NCBI GenBank assembly: GCA_009838845.1
Contig: VXRD01000155.1
Location: 1 to 64,000, forward strand
Direction: 5' to 3'
DNA length: 64,000 nt
Source of the DNA: Gemmatimonadota bacterium
GTDB lineage: Bacteria > Latescibacterota > UBA2968
Shown: piece after piece, positions 29,777 to 37,245 of the stretch
Layout of the letters: the number at the start of each line of letters is the position of its first letter
Numbering within the stretch: position 1 is the first letter of the stretch
Made by a program: the position numbers and the translations under genes
The notes under the pieces: model-generated
Databases searched by the model: none
What the model was told of the DNA's origin: nothing
What the model saw: the letters and a program-made list of their open reading frames with translations, nothing else

Positions 29777-31093
29777 ATGGAATATGGTAGCCCTATTTTA
29801 TACAAGCGCGTGGAGATTCCACCCGAGTTCTGTGTTACGGCAGAGGAGGGTACCTATGGCGGGGATATCCGGATGGGCGATCTCGAGGGAAATGGTCGGG
29901 CGGATTTTCTGGTGTACCGATCGGTTGACGATGCGCATGATGGCGGGGGCATGAAGCCGTGTTTTCTCGGTGCTTTTACCGCGGATGGCGAGGTTCTGTG
30001 GCGGGTGGGAGAGGGCGGCGTCCAGCCCAGCCGGCCCGGTCCTGTCGCTATTTGCAATATCGATGGCGATGGTAGGGATGAGGTTATTTGCTTTTTTCTG
30101 GATCCTTCGGTTGAGGCGGATCCCGATTCGATGGCAAATGTCGTCATTCAGATTCGGGACGGGGCGACTGGGGATCTCGTGAAACAAGATAGTCCCGCTG
30201 AGTTGCGGTCGTGTCTAGGACGGGGAGCGAATTGGGTGCATCAGCGCATTATGATTGCCAATTTCCGCGGAACCGATACGCCTCGAGACTTTGTGATTAA
30301 GCTTGGTAGCAGGGTTATTGCTTTTGATGAGGAACTTCAGGTTCTCTGGACCTATGAATCCAGGTGGACCGAGTACAGCCGATGTCCCGCGTACATTCCC
30401 TCGGTTGGAGATATTGACGGCGATGGCAGGGATGAGGTCAATGGCGGGTATTTTTTATTAGATCACGATGGGACGGTTCTCTGGGAAGAGCAACTTGGAT
30501 GGAATATGGATTCGGTATCTATCACAGAGTGGGATAATGGGCAGGTGCGCGCCATTTGCTCTGGTTTTGGGCATGTGATGGATGGTCGCGGAAATGTGGT
30601 TTTGCGGCTCGGTGAGGAGAAGGTTCCCCACGGTCAGGAGGTGAGGGTGGCGCGATTTAGAGCGCGCGATCCGTCTCCCCAGATGGTGATTCGATATCAG
30701 GGACACAATACGGATGTTATGGTCATTGATACGAAGGGGATCTGTCTCAACGATTTCCGCCTCAATCCTTCGCCCAATAATACGGGTATGGAAGTTGTGT
30801 ACTGGAATGGGTCAGATGCGCCTGCACTTCTGTACAATGGCGGGATGCTGTGGCTGCCTCTTGAGGGGACCTCTATCCCACTGCCGGGTCTTCCGGACCC
30901 CAGACCCGTTGGACGCATGGCCTGGTATCACTGTATTCCAGCAGATGTGTGCGGAGACGAACGGGAAGAGGTGGTTCTGTATAATCCGTGGGAGACCGCG
31001 GTCTATATTTATACCCCGTATCCCCTGGATGAGAGTCTGTATCGGGGATACCGGTCCTCTGCGAGACAATACAATGTCAGATTGATGGATTAA
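29777..31093 (+). CDS. FG-GAP/VCBS-type beta-propeller protein, possibly lyase-like
   Basis: The 438-residue protein is built of repeats with calcium-binding D-x-D-G-D-G-x-D-E loops: NIDGDGRDEV near residue 95 and DIDGDGRDEV near residue 215, with degenerate ones at GDLEGNGRADF and CGDEREEVV. Such repeats form beta-propellers in integrin-like proteins and in family PL11 rhamnogalacturonan lyases. The C-terminal SSARQYNVRLMD resembles the end of propeller domains in that lyase group. No signal peptide is visible, which is unusual for a lyase. The start at 29777 has GAGGGGAG seven bases upstream. A catalytic role is not proven. Confidence 0.65.
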   Translation: MEYGSPILYKRVEIPPEFCVTAEEGTYGGDIRMGDLEGNGRADFLVYRSVDDAHDGGGMKPCFLGAFTADGEVLWRVGEGGVQPSRPGPVAICNIDGDGRDEVICFFLDPSVEADPDSMANVVIQIRDGATGDLVKQDSPAELRSCLGRGANWVHQRIMIANFRGTDTPRDFVIKLGSRVIAFDEELQVLWTYESRWTEYSRCPAYIPSVGDIDGDGRDEVNGGYFLLDHDGTVLWEEQLGWNMDSVSITEWDNGQVRAICSGFGHVMDGRGNVVLRLGEEKVPHGQEVRVARFRARDPSPQMVIRYQGHNTDVMVIDTKGICLNDFRLNPSPNNTGMEVVYWNGSDAPALLYNGGMLWLPLEGTSIPLPGLPDPRPVGRMAWYHCIPADVCGDEREEVVLYNPWETAVYIYTPYPLDESLYRGYRSSARQYNVRLMD

Positions 31094-31138
31094 GGGCGGC
31101 GCTCAGCGAGAAAACTATCTGGTTAATATTGTCATTTA

Positions 31139-31158
31139 AAGTTATATTTTAAGTCAGC
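31139..31158. repeat. 20-bp direct repeat, left copy
   Basis: AAGTTATATTTTAAGTCAGC recurs exactly at 32902-32921 in the same orientation. The two copies bracket the DUF433, hypothetical and AbrB-like genes. Confidence 0.85.
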
Positions 31159-31191
31159 AGAGCACTACCCTTTGTGTAAGAAAGGACAGCT

Positions 31192-31539
31192 ATGGCTACT
31201 CTAACAGATCGTATCACGGTCAATCCCAATCAGTGCGGGGGACGACCCTGTATTCGAGGTATGCGGATTCGCGTCACGGATGTGCTGGATTTGCTCGCTC
31301 ACGACTTGACGTATGAACAAATCCTATCAGAGCATCCAGACCTTGAATCTGAGGACATCCGCGCTTGTCTGAGATTTGCCAGTGATCGGCTTAACCATCC
31401 GGTTCTCAAAGATGAGCAGGCCTGGACAGAACGTTTTGAGGCTACAACGGATGAGCAGTGGGATCGTTTGGCTGAATCAGCGCGAAAGGAAATTGCTGCG
31501 GGTGATACGGACTATGACCAGTTACTCAAGCGTCTGTAA
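31192..31539 (+). CDS. DUF433 domain protein (antitoxin-like)
   Basis: This 115-residue protein carries the DUF433 signature CGGRPCIRGMRIRV near residues 15-28, a winged-helix-like DNA-binding fold often found as the antitoxin of a PIN-like toxin. The C-terminal part from about residue 72 is a charged helical extension. AAAGGA lies five bases before the ATG. The expected toxin gene (DUF5615 type) does not follow; the next gene encodes an unrelated 121-residue protein behind a terminator. It may act as an orphan regulator, or the partner has been lost. Confidence 0.8.
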   Translation: MATLTDRITVNPNQCGGRPCIRGMRIRVTDVLDLLAHDLTYEQILSEHPDLESEDIRACLRFASDRLNHPVLKDEQAWTERFEATTDEQWDRLAESARKEIAAGDTDYDQLLKRL

Positions 31540-31578
31540 TTGAAGTGTCGCGAAAGATGTATTGAACCTTATTTTTTT

Positions 31579-31614
31579 AGCCCAACGGACTCTGTCAAAC
31601 CGTTGGGCTTTTTC
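31579..31614 (+). terminator. Intrinsic terminator after the DUF433 gene
   Basis: AGCCCAACGG (31579-31588) pairs with CCGTTGGGCT (31600-31609) around an 11-base loop and is followed by five T. It separates the DUF433 gene from the next gene. Confidence 0.85.
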
Positions 31615-31637
31615 TATCTTCAGGAGGAGATGGCAAC

Positions 31638-32003
31638 ATGAGTAATTTGAGTTTACTGACCGGCGTTTACGCAGATGTCGAAGCGTATGCCGTGCTGATA
31701 GATAGGGTAATTGAACGGCTGGGACGAGGAGAGATCGGTTCGCCCGATCCAGATCAGAAGAAGCTCGGACAACTTCTCGTTGATGCCAGTGATCAGGGCC
31801 TCGAATCACAATCTCTTGAGGCTCTGACTCTGGACAACTTGATACGGTCAAACACCGGTGAGCCTTTGCCAGGTCTGAAGAGGCTTGGCGAGTGCCTGCT
31901 CAGTGGCAAAGTTGATATCAGCTATCATAAACAGTTAGAGACGCTTGCCCAAAGACTGGAACAGGAACGGGTGGGGATAGCTCGTCAACTATGGGGGCGT
32001 TAA
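31638..32003 (+). CDS. Hypothetical 121-residue helical protein
   Basis: I do not recognise this protein. It is predicted all-helical, acidic overall, with no cysteine cluster, signal peptide or membrane helix. AGGAGGAG lies upstream of the ATG, an excellent ribosome binding site. A terminator lies between it and the DUF433 gene, so it may have its own promoter or depend on readthrough. It converges with the AbrB-like gene. Its place inside the direct-repeat-bounded cassette suggests an accessory role. Confidence 0.65.
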   Translation: MSNLSLLTGVYADVEAYAVLIDRVIERLGRGEIGSPDPDQKKLGQLLVDASDQGLESQSLEALTLDNLIRSNTGEPLPGLKRLGECLLSGKVDISYHKQLETLAQRLEQERVGIARQLWGR

Positions 32004-32024
32004 TAGCCACGGTCAAATGATTTC

Positions 32025-32447
32025 TTAGGCACGCTGTTTATGAAGGTGGGCAAGGAGACCCTCTGCCGTTTCAAATTCACTGGAAGACCGGCCCTCTCGC
32101 TCGTCTCGCTCAGCTTCCCGCTCGCCTTTTTGCCATGACTCCAGCCACCAGTACTTCTGCTCTGGATCAATGAGACCTGCTTTTGTAGCCACGTTGACCT
32201 CTGCCTCGGTTAATCCTTTGGAATTAAGCATGTCCTCGTTGATGGTCTTGATCTTGTCTTTTGCCCGCGCGAGAATCCGCCGTTCTTTTTTTGAAAGCTC
32301 TGGGGGACTCATCTGCTGCGGTATGAGGACGACTTTTCCATTCTCTTCAATTACCTCAATCATATCACCCACTTTGAGGCCGAGTTTCTCAAACACCGGC
32401 TTGGGAATAGTGATCCGGTGGCTGGAGGTAATTTTCGAATGTGGCAT
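32025..32447 (-). CDS. AbrB/SpoVT/MazE-type DNA-binding protein
   Basis: This 140-residue protein begins with a swapped-hairpin AbrB domain: SKITSSHRITIPKPVFEKLGLKVGD up to about residue 45 is the typical fold of transition-state regulators and antitoxins. The remainder is a charged helical tail. The start at 32447 has AGGAG seven bases upstream; an in-frame ATG 21 bases earlier lacks one. No PIN or MazF-like toxin is next to it. It may autoregulate, or control a gene elsewhere. Confidence 0.82.
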   Translation of the reverse strand: MPHSKITSSHRITIPKPVFEKLGLKVGDMIEVIEENGKVVLIPQQMSPPELSKKERRILARAKDKIKTINEDMLNSKGLTEAEVNVATKAGLIDPEQKYWWLESWQKGEREAERDEREGRSSSEFETAEGLLAHLHKQRA

Positions 32448-32542
32448 TTCTCGTCTCCTATTTGTCATTGCAAGTACTGAACATAGAATAAAATTAAAAA
32501 GCCCTGAAAAAAAGTCAATGACTTGCTGATAAGCAAAACCAC

Positions 32543-32573
32543 TGGATCGCGGCTAAAACCCTGCCGCGATGAC
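32543..32573. repeat. REP-like hairpin, copy 2 (inverted relative to copy 1)
   Basis: ATCGCGGC and GCCGCGAT form a stem around TAAAACCCT. The outer bases GGATCG and GATGAC match the reverse complement of the element at 28811-28842. Confidence 0.65.
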
Positions 32574-32697
32574 GGCTTTAGTAATGGGTCGGAAAAAGAA
32601 ATTCCTTCCTACCTGATGGCTCAATATCTTGCCGCGATGATGAGGGCTGATGGGTCAGGTCATGCCAGTGATGCAAGTTATTTATTGCACTGCTGGT

Positions 32698-32731
32698 AAG
32701 TATTTGTCAACGATTTTGTTGACAAATACTT
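32698..32731. repeat. 14-bp hairpin with GTCAAC/GTTGAC core, copy A
   Basis: AAGTATTTGTCAAC (32698-32711) and GTTGACAAATACTT (32718-32731) form a perfect stem with a six-base loop. A related hairpin lies at 32927-32958. Two base pairs differ between the copies but remain paired in both. Confidence 0.85.
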
Positions 32732-32745
32732 GCTGAAAAACAATA

Positions 32746-32800
32746 GGGAAGCAATAACATCATAATAAACAACTCTTTGCTTGCAGTTCAATGAGTTGTT
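32746..32800 (-). pseudogene. Remnant of the 3' end of a TPP-enzyme gene
   Basis: On the minus strand the bases encode ELQAKSCLL followed by a stop, next to LIE upstream. The intact acetolactate-synthase-like gene ends ELQAKTCLL. The remnant and its hairpin repeat the layout at 32927-33025, so a block of about 100 bp has been duplicated. The rest of the gene is absent. Confidence 0.7.
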
Positions 32801-32901
32801 CTTGAGGCTCATTCAACAAGCCTATTGCACCTTCGCCTATGGCAAGGGGCAGGGGGAAGAGTCAACAGCGAGTTTTTTTTGATGTCTTGCACATAAATTT
32901 G

Positions 32902-32921
32902 AAGTTATATTTTAAGTCAGC
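32902..32921. repeat. 20-bp direct repeat, right copy
   Basis: Exact copy of the sequence at 31139-31158; the distance between copies is about 1.76 kb. Confidence 0.85.
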
Positions 32922-32926
32922 TAATA

Positions 32927-32958
32927 AATATTAGTCAACAGATTTGTTGACTAATATT
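32927..32958. repeat. 13-bp hairpin with GTCAAC/GTTGAC core, copy B
   Basis: AATATTAGTCAAC (32927-32939) and GTTGACTAATATT (32946-32958) pair perfectly around AGATTT. It lies 30 bases downstream of the TPP-enzyme stop and could end its transcript, though no T run follows the stem. Confidence 0.85.
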
Positions 32959-32987
32959 GTTAAAAAAATGATCAAGGAGCAATAAAG

Positions 32988-34643
32988 TTATAATAAACAG
33001 GTCTTTGCTTGTAGTTCATCAACGAGAACTTTCTGGTTTTCAGAGTAATCCACGGGCACTTCGACGAGGTGTACGCCGCCTTTGGTATAACATTTTTCCA
33101 GCAGGGGTACTGTCATTTCTGTGGATTTCACGCGGTGTCCATGCGCGCCGTAGCTGTTGGCGTACATGACAAAATCCGGGTTGTCGAATTCCAGTCCAAA
33201 ATCGGGAAGCCCCATCCCGTATTGTTTCCAGCGGATCATGCCGTAGGCATTGTCTCTTAAGATCAGTACGACGAGATTGAGGTTGAGTCTTACGGCTGTT
33301 TCCAATTCCTGGCTGTTCATCATAAAACCACCGTCGCCGCAAATCGCCATGACCCGCCGGTTGGGATAAAACCGCGCGGCTTCCATTGCCGAGGGCAGGC
33401 CCGCGCCCATGGTGGCAAGGGCGTTGTCCAGCAATACGGTGTTGGGTTGCGTGGTCGGGTAGTTGCGCGCAAACCAGATTTTGTACACGCCGTTATCCAG
33501 GGCAATGATGCCGTCTTCGGGCAGGACTTTGCGGACGTCCCAGACGAGGCGCTGGGGTTTTACCGGGAAGCTGTTGTCGTTTTCTCCCAGACGAATGTGT
33601 TCCTGAATCTGGCCGCGGATGCGCATGTAATAGTCGAAGTCGTGCGAGGCTGTTTTGCCGGTTTTGTCGGCGAGGCGTTGGATCGTGTTTGCAATGTCGC
33701 CGACGACTTCCAGTTGTGGAAAATAGACATTATCTACCACGGCGGATTGGAAGTTGATGTGGATGACCCGGGTTGCGCCTTCGTCGTGTGACATGAAAAA
33801 TGGCGGTTTTTCCACGACATCGTGTCCGACGTTTATGATCAGATCGGCGCGTTCAATGGCGCAGTGGAGATAGTCGCCATCGGATAGTGCTGCGGTGCCC
33901 AGAAATAGAGGATGGAGACCGCCAACGACGCCTTTGCCCAGCTGGGTATTGAAAAAGGGTATGCCGGTTTTGTCGAGGAAGTGCGCCACGGATTCCCAGA
34001 TGCGCTTGCGGTTGGTGCCTGCGCCCAGGAGGAGTAAGGGCCGCGTAGCTTCTTTGATCATTTTGACCGCGTCGTCAATGGCGCGTTCATTGGCGTCGCC
34101 GCGTCTGCATGTGCTGATGTTAAAAACCGGCGTGGTGTGTTCGTCAACGGGTTCTTCGGCGACATCTTCCGGCAATTCCAGGTGTACGGCGCCGGGGCGC
34201 TCTTCTTGTGCGAGGCGGAATGCCTCCCGCACCATGGAGGGAATCATATCTACGTTGACGATTTGTCGGGTGTATTTTGTGAGGGGTTCCATCATGCTTA
34301 CAACGTCGATGATCTGAAATTGGCCCTGTTTGCTCTTTTTGATGGGTTTTTGGCCCGTGATCATGAGCAGGGGCATGCCGCCCAGTTGGGCATAGGCCGC
34401 GCCCGTCACAAAATTGGTCGCGCCGGGACCGAGTGTGGCAAGGCAGACGCCGGCTTTGCCCGTGAGCCGTCCATAGGTCGCAGCCATAAACGCAGCACCC
34501 TGTTCGTGGCGGGTCAGGATGAGTTTGATGCTCGATTTGCGAAGGGCTTCCAGAAAGGCGAGGTTTTCTTCTCCCGGCACGCCGTAGATATATTCCACGC
34601 CTTCATTTTCCAGTGCTTTGACAAATAGGTCCGAAGCGTTCAT
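32988..34643 (-). CDS. Acetolactate synthase-like TPP enzyme
   Basis: The 551-residue protein has the three-domain layout of thiamine-diphosphate enzymes. The N-terminal glutamate region reads EGVEYIYGVPGEENL and RHEQGAAFMA. The cofactor motif GDGGFMMNSQELETA lies at about residues 433-447 and ends in NAYGMIRWKQ. It resembles acetolactate synthase of the catabolic (AlsS-like) kind, converting pyruvate to acetolactate; no small regulatory subunit gene is adjacent. It is the last gene of a minus-strand operon with a sulfatase, a hydrolase and a GH117 enzyme, starting 14 bases after the sulfatase. A related TPP enzyme could use another 2-oxo acid. Confidence 0.85.
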   Translation of the reverse strand: MNASDLFVKALENEGVEYIYGVPGEENLAFLEALRKSSIKLILTRHEQGAAFMAATYGRLTGKAGVCLATLGPGATNFVTGAAYAQLGGMPLLMITGQKPIKKSKQGQFQIIDVVSMMEPLTKYTRQIVNVDMIPSMVREAFRLAQEERPGAVHLELPEDVAEEPVDEHTTPVFNISTCRRGDANERAIDDAVKMIKEATRPLLLLGAGTNRKRIWESVAHFLDKTGIPFFNTQLGKGVVGGLHPLFLGTAALSDGDYLHCAIERADLIINVGHDVVEKPPFFMSHDEGATRVIHINFQSAVVDNVYFPQLEVVGDIANTIQRLADKTGKTASHDFDYYMRIRGQIQEHIRLGENDNSFPVKPQRLVWDVRKVLPEDGIIALDNGVYKIWFARNYPTTQPNTVLLDNALATMGAGLPSAMEAARFYPNRRVMAICGDGGFMMNSQELETAVRLNLNLVVLILRDNAYGMIRWKQYGMGLPDFGLEFDNPDFVMYANSYGAHGHRVKSTEMTVPLLEKCYTKGGVHLVEVPVDYSENQKVLVDELQAKTCLL

Positions 34644-34657
34644 CGCTTCCTCCGGGT

Positions 34658-36061
34658 TTATGCGGGGACACTACGTCCCCTCGTTTTGTACTGGTTGAGC
34701 AGGTCGGTCAATCGGGATACGATTTCGGGGTGTTGCGCGTAGAGGTTTTCGCGTTCTCGGTAGCCGGTTTCCATGTCGTAGAGTTGGCCGGGGGTATCAT
34801 CCGGAGGGTCGTCGGGATAATCATTGCCGCCGGAGCTTTGGTGGAGGAGCAATTTCCATTTGCCCTGGCGGATGGCAAATTCGCCTTTGGAAGAGTGATG
34901 CACGGTGGCTTCGCGGATGGATGTCGCGTTCTGGCTCGTGAGGACGGGTAGGATGCTGCAACTGTCTTCGCCGGCATTTTCGGGAAGGGTATGGCCGATA
35001 ATGTCAGCGGCTGTTGCGATGAGGTCTGTGAGACATACGATTTCGTCGCTGAAGGATCCAGCCGCGACTTTTTCGGGCCAGCGGGCGATAAAGGGTATGC
35101 GATGCCCGCCTTCCCAGTTGTCGCGTTTGCAGCCGCGGAAGTGATAGGCACTGTAGTGGTTGTATTCTTGTTTTCGCGTGTGCATAAAGCGTTCGGGACC
35201 GTTGTCGCTGGTGACGATAAAGAGGGTGTTGTCGGTGGCGCCGATTTTTTCAACAGCGTCCATGATTTGCCCCACTGCCCAGTCGCATTCGACGACGAAG
35301 TCGCCGTATTTGCCGGCCTGGCTTTTGCCTGTGAATGCTTTGTTTGGCGCGATGGGCGTGTGGGGACCGGTTACGGGATAGTAGAGGAAAAAGGGCTGTT
35401 TGCCCGCTGCGGTTTCTTCGATGAAGGAGACCGCTTTTTTTGTGAGGTCTGGGATGACGTGTTCGGGTTTGAGGCCCGGCGCAGCGTGTCCTTCGCGTCC
35501 AAAGAGGCCCCTATGAGCACGGGCTGTTGGCTCGCAGATTGTGCGGTTGTTTTCGAGATAGACATAAGGCGGCATGTCCAGGGATGCGGAGATGCCGTAA
35601 AAGTAGTCGAATCCGAGGTCGCACGGTCCGCCGGTAAATGGTTGGGTGAAGTCTATGGCTTCGCCGCGGTTCCATCCCAGTCTGTAATTTTCGAGGTGTT
35701 GGACGCCTTTTTTGCGCGTCCAGTTTAATCCCACATGCCATTTGCCGATGCAAGCGGTGTGATATCCGTGTTGTTTGAGCAGGGACGCGACGGTCAGGCG
35801 TTCGGGTTCGATGAGGGGTTCTGAGTATCCGTTGAGGACGCCATTTTGCAGTCGGGTGCGCCAGCAATAGCGTCCGGTTAAGACGCCATAGCGCGAGGGG
35901 GAGCACACAGCGGAGCACGAGTGGACATCGGTGAAGCACATGCCTTCAGCGGACAGGCGGTCGATATTGGGGGTTTGGATTTTGGATTCGGGATTGAGGT
36001 AGCTGATGTCCCCATAACCGAGGTCGTCGAAGAAGATATAGACGATGTTGGGATTGGACAT
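34658..36061 (-). CDS. Sulfatase (formylglycine type)
   Basis: The 467-residue sulfatase begins MSNPNIVYIFFDDLG, giving metal-binding Asp12-Asp13 at once, so no signal peptide is present. The modification motif is CSPSRYGVLTG with Cys53. TSDNGPERF and GKWHVGLNW follow the family plan. The start at 36061 has GGAG six bases upstream; the ATG 12 bases earlier lacks a ribosome site. It resembles the arylsulfatase A side of the family and is closely similar in layout to the sulfatase at 40390. Its operon neighbours (GH117, esterase-like hydrolase) suggest a sulfated galactan-like substrate. Confidence 0.93.
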   Translation of the reverse strand: MSNPNIVYIFFDDLGYGDISYLNPESKIQTPNIDRLSAEGMCFTDVHSCSAVCSPSRYGVLTGRYCWRTRLQNGVLNGYSEPLIEPERLTVASLLKQHGYHTACIGKWHVGLNWTRKKGVQHLENYRLGWNRGEAIDFTQPFTGGPCDLGFDYFYGISASLDMPPYVYLENNRTICEPTARAHRGLFGREGHAAPGLKPEHVIPDLTKKAVSFIEETAAGKQPFFLYYPVTGPHTPIAPNKAFTGKSQAGKYGDFVVECDWAVGQIMDAVEKIGATDNTLFIVTSDNGPERFMHTRKQEYNHYSAYHFRGCKRDNWEGGHRIPFIARWPEKVAAGSFSDEIVCLTDLIATAADIIGHTLPENAGEDSCSILPVLTSQNATSIREATVHHSSKGEFAIRQGKWKLLLHQSSGGNDYPDDPPDDTPGQLYDMETGYRERENLYAQHPEIVSRLTDLLNQYKTRGRSVPA

Positions 36062-36088
36062 TGGGGTCTCCAATTGGTTGTATAAGGT

Positions 36089-37165
36089 TCATTTGGCGGG
36101 CGCGATGAAGATTTTGTCGCCCTCCTTACACCCAAGTGTCTTTGAGGCGTTTTCGTAGTTGCGAGCAATCCTCAAGCGGCCTTCCGCTGTCAAGAATGCA
36201 ACCCATTCTCCGCGCGGTACGTCTCCATAAGTGGTGGCAAGCAACACTGTGAACGTCTGCTCCCCATAGCTGACCTGAAAACGAGTTTTGGGAGAGATGC
36301 CAAGTTGCTGCAGGTCGCCCTCGATAAATTCGGTGTTGATGTTGCCGTAGGTCGAGGAGATGCTCTCTATCTTTGTGTAAGCCCCTCCTTCCACAAATTC
36401 CGCAGACGACACATGATTCGGAGCGATGGTCGCATCTTTGTCTCGTTCAATCGCACCGGTGTCCAGATAGGCGTCGAGCGCGCGCAATGCGGTTTCCCGT
36501 TCGATCTCTCTGAGGTTGACGTGTCCGTCGCGTGCCACAGACCAGAATACTGGCACATTCGGTGCCTTTGCCGCTTTCTGGATATACGCCTGGGGTCCCT
36601 CCGCTTCACTCTGATTACTGACGAAGAGCAACGGGAGACGTGGGGTATAACGCCATTCGTGGGGGTGCTCTGTATCTCGCACTTGCAGTGCCGCCCCCAA
36701 CGCGAGCAAGCCGTCATAACCTTCGGGAGCGGTCTCGGCGATCAGTGTCACGATCGCACCGCCCATTGAGCTACCCTGTACAATTACACGTTCAGGCGCG
36801 CCATAGGTTTGGGCAATGTGCTGGCGTAGCAGTTCGATGTCCGCTACCGCATCGACGACGATCGCTCCGTTGCGGCGGTAGCTGGTAGATGCGATCATCC
36901 AGCCATCGGCAAGCAGATGCTGGTACGTGGGTGAGTCTGTGCGAAAATCGGCGCTCAGGGGCGCATTTTCGGGGCGATAGCCGTGCGCCAGCAGCAGGAG
37001 TTTTCCGTTCCATGACTCCGGTATGGCGATGACGAATTTTGATTGCTGGAGTTGACCTGCTTCGGTGCGAAATTTAACTGCCTCTGCGGCTGGGGCGAGC
37101 AGTCCGCCGATGAGCAGGAAATAGCATATCCCTTGTACGAGTGTTGAACGGTAGATCGTTTTCAT
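36089..37165 (-). CDS. Secreted alpha/beta-hydrolase fused to a SAM-hydrolase-like C-terminal barrel
   Basis: This 358-residue protein has a signal peptide (about residues 1-29, hydrophobic core ICYFLLIGGLLAPAA, cleavage near AEA). An alpha/beta-hydrolase domain follows, with the nucleophile elbow GSSMGGA near residue 132 and LLLLAHGYRP as the oxyanion region. The last 100 residues do not belong to that fold. ATTYGDVPRGEWVAF, GRLRIARNYENASKTLG and EGDKIFI match the C-terminal beta-barrel of the SAM hydroxide adenosyltransferase family (DUF62), including the STYGNINTEF segment. The catalytic N-terminal domain of that family is absent. The gene is 27 bases ahead of a sulfatase. Esterase, deacetylase or peptidase activity are all possible. 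Confidence 0.78.
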   Translation of the reverse strand: MKTIYRSTLVQGICYFLLIGGLLAPAAEAVKFRTEAGQLQQSKFVIAIPESWNGKLLLLAHGYRPENAPLSADFRTDSPTYQHLLADGWMIASTSYRRNGAIVVDAVADIELLRQHIAQTYGAPERVIVQGSSMGGAIVTLIAETAPEGYDGLLALGAALQVRDTEHPHEWRYTPRLPLLFVSNQSEAEGPQAYIQKAAKAPNVPVFWSVARDGHVNLREIERETALRALDAYLDTGAIERDKDATIAPNHVSSAEFVEGGAYTKIESISSTYGNINTEFIEGDLQQLGISPKTRFQVSYGEQTFTVLLATTYGDVPRGEWVAFLTAEGRLRIARNYENASKTLGCKEGDKIFIAPAK

Positions 37166-37245
37166 GATGGCTCCTTTGGATTGTTTTGCCGGACAGTTTG
37201 TGGTGTCTATGCCCAGCCCCAGCAGTTCATACGTCCAGAGGTCTG

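Larger units (their letters stand above)
32448..32987. other. Repeat-rich intergenic region without an intact gene
   Basis: This 540-base gap holds a REP-like hairpin, two related GTCAAC/GTTGAC hairpins, the right-hand direct repeat and a remnant of the end of a TPP-enzyme gene. I see no intact gene. It has the look of a recombination-prone junction. Confidence 0.7.

Noticed and set aside
31192-32447. Complete toxin-antitoxin pair
   Set aside because: DUF433 and AbrB-like proteins are both antitoxin-like, but neither neighbours a recognisable toxin; the 121-residue protein shows no nuclease motif.
34991-35728. Long + strand open frame (245 codons) opposite the sulfatase
   Set aside because: It is antisense to a well-supported sulfatase and shows no family feature; codon bias of the real gene keeps this frame open.
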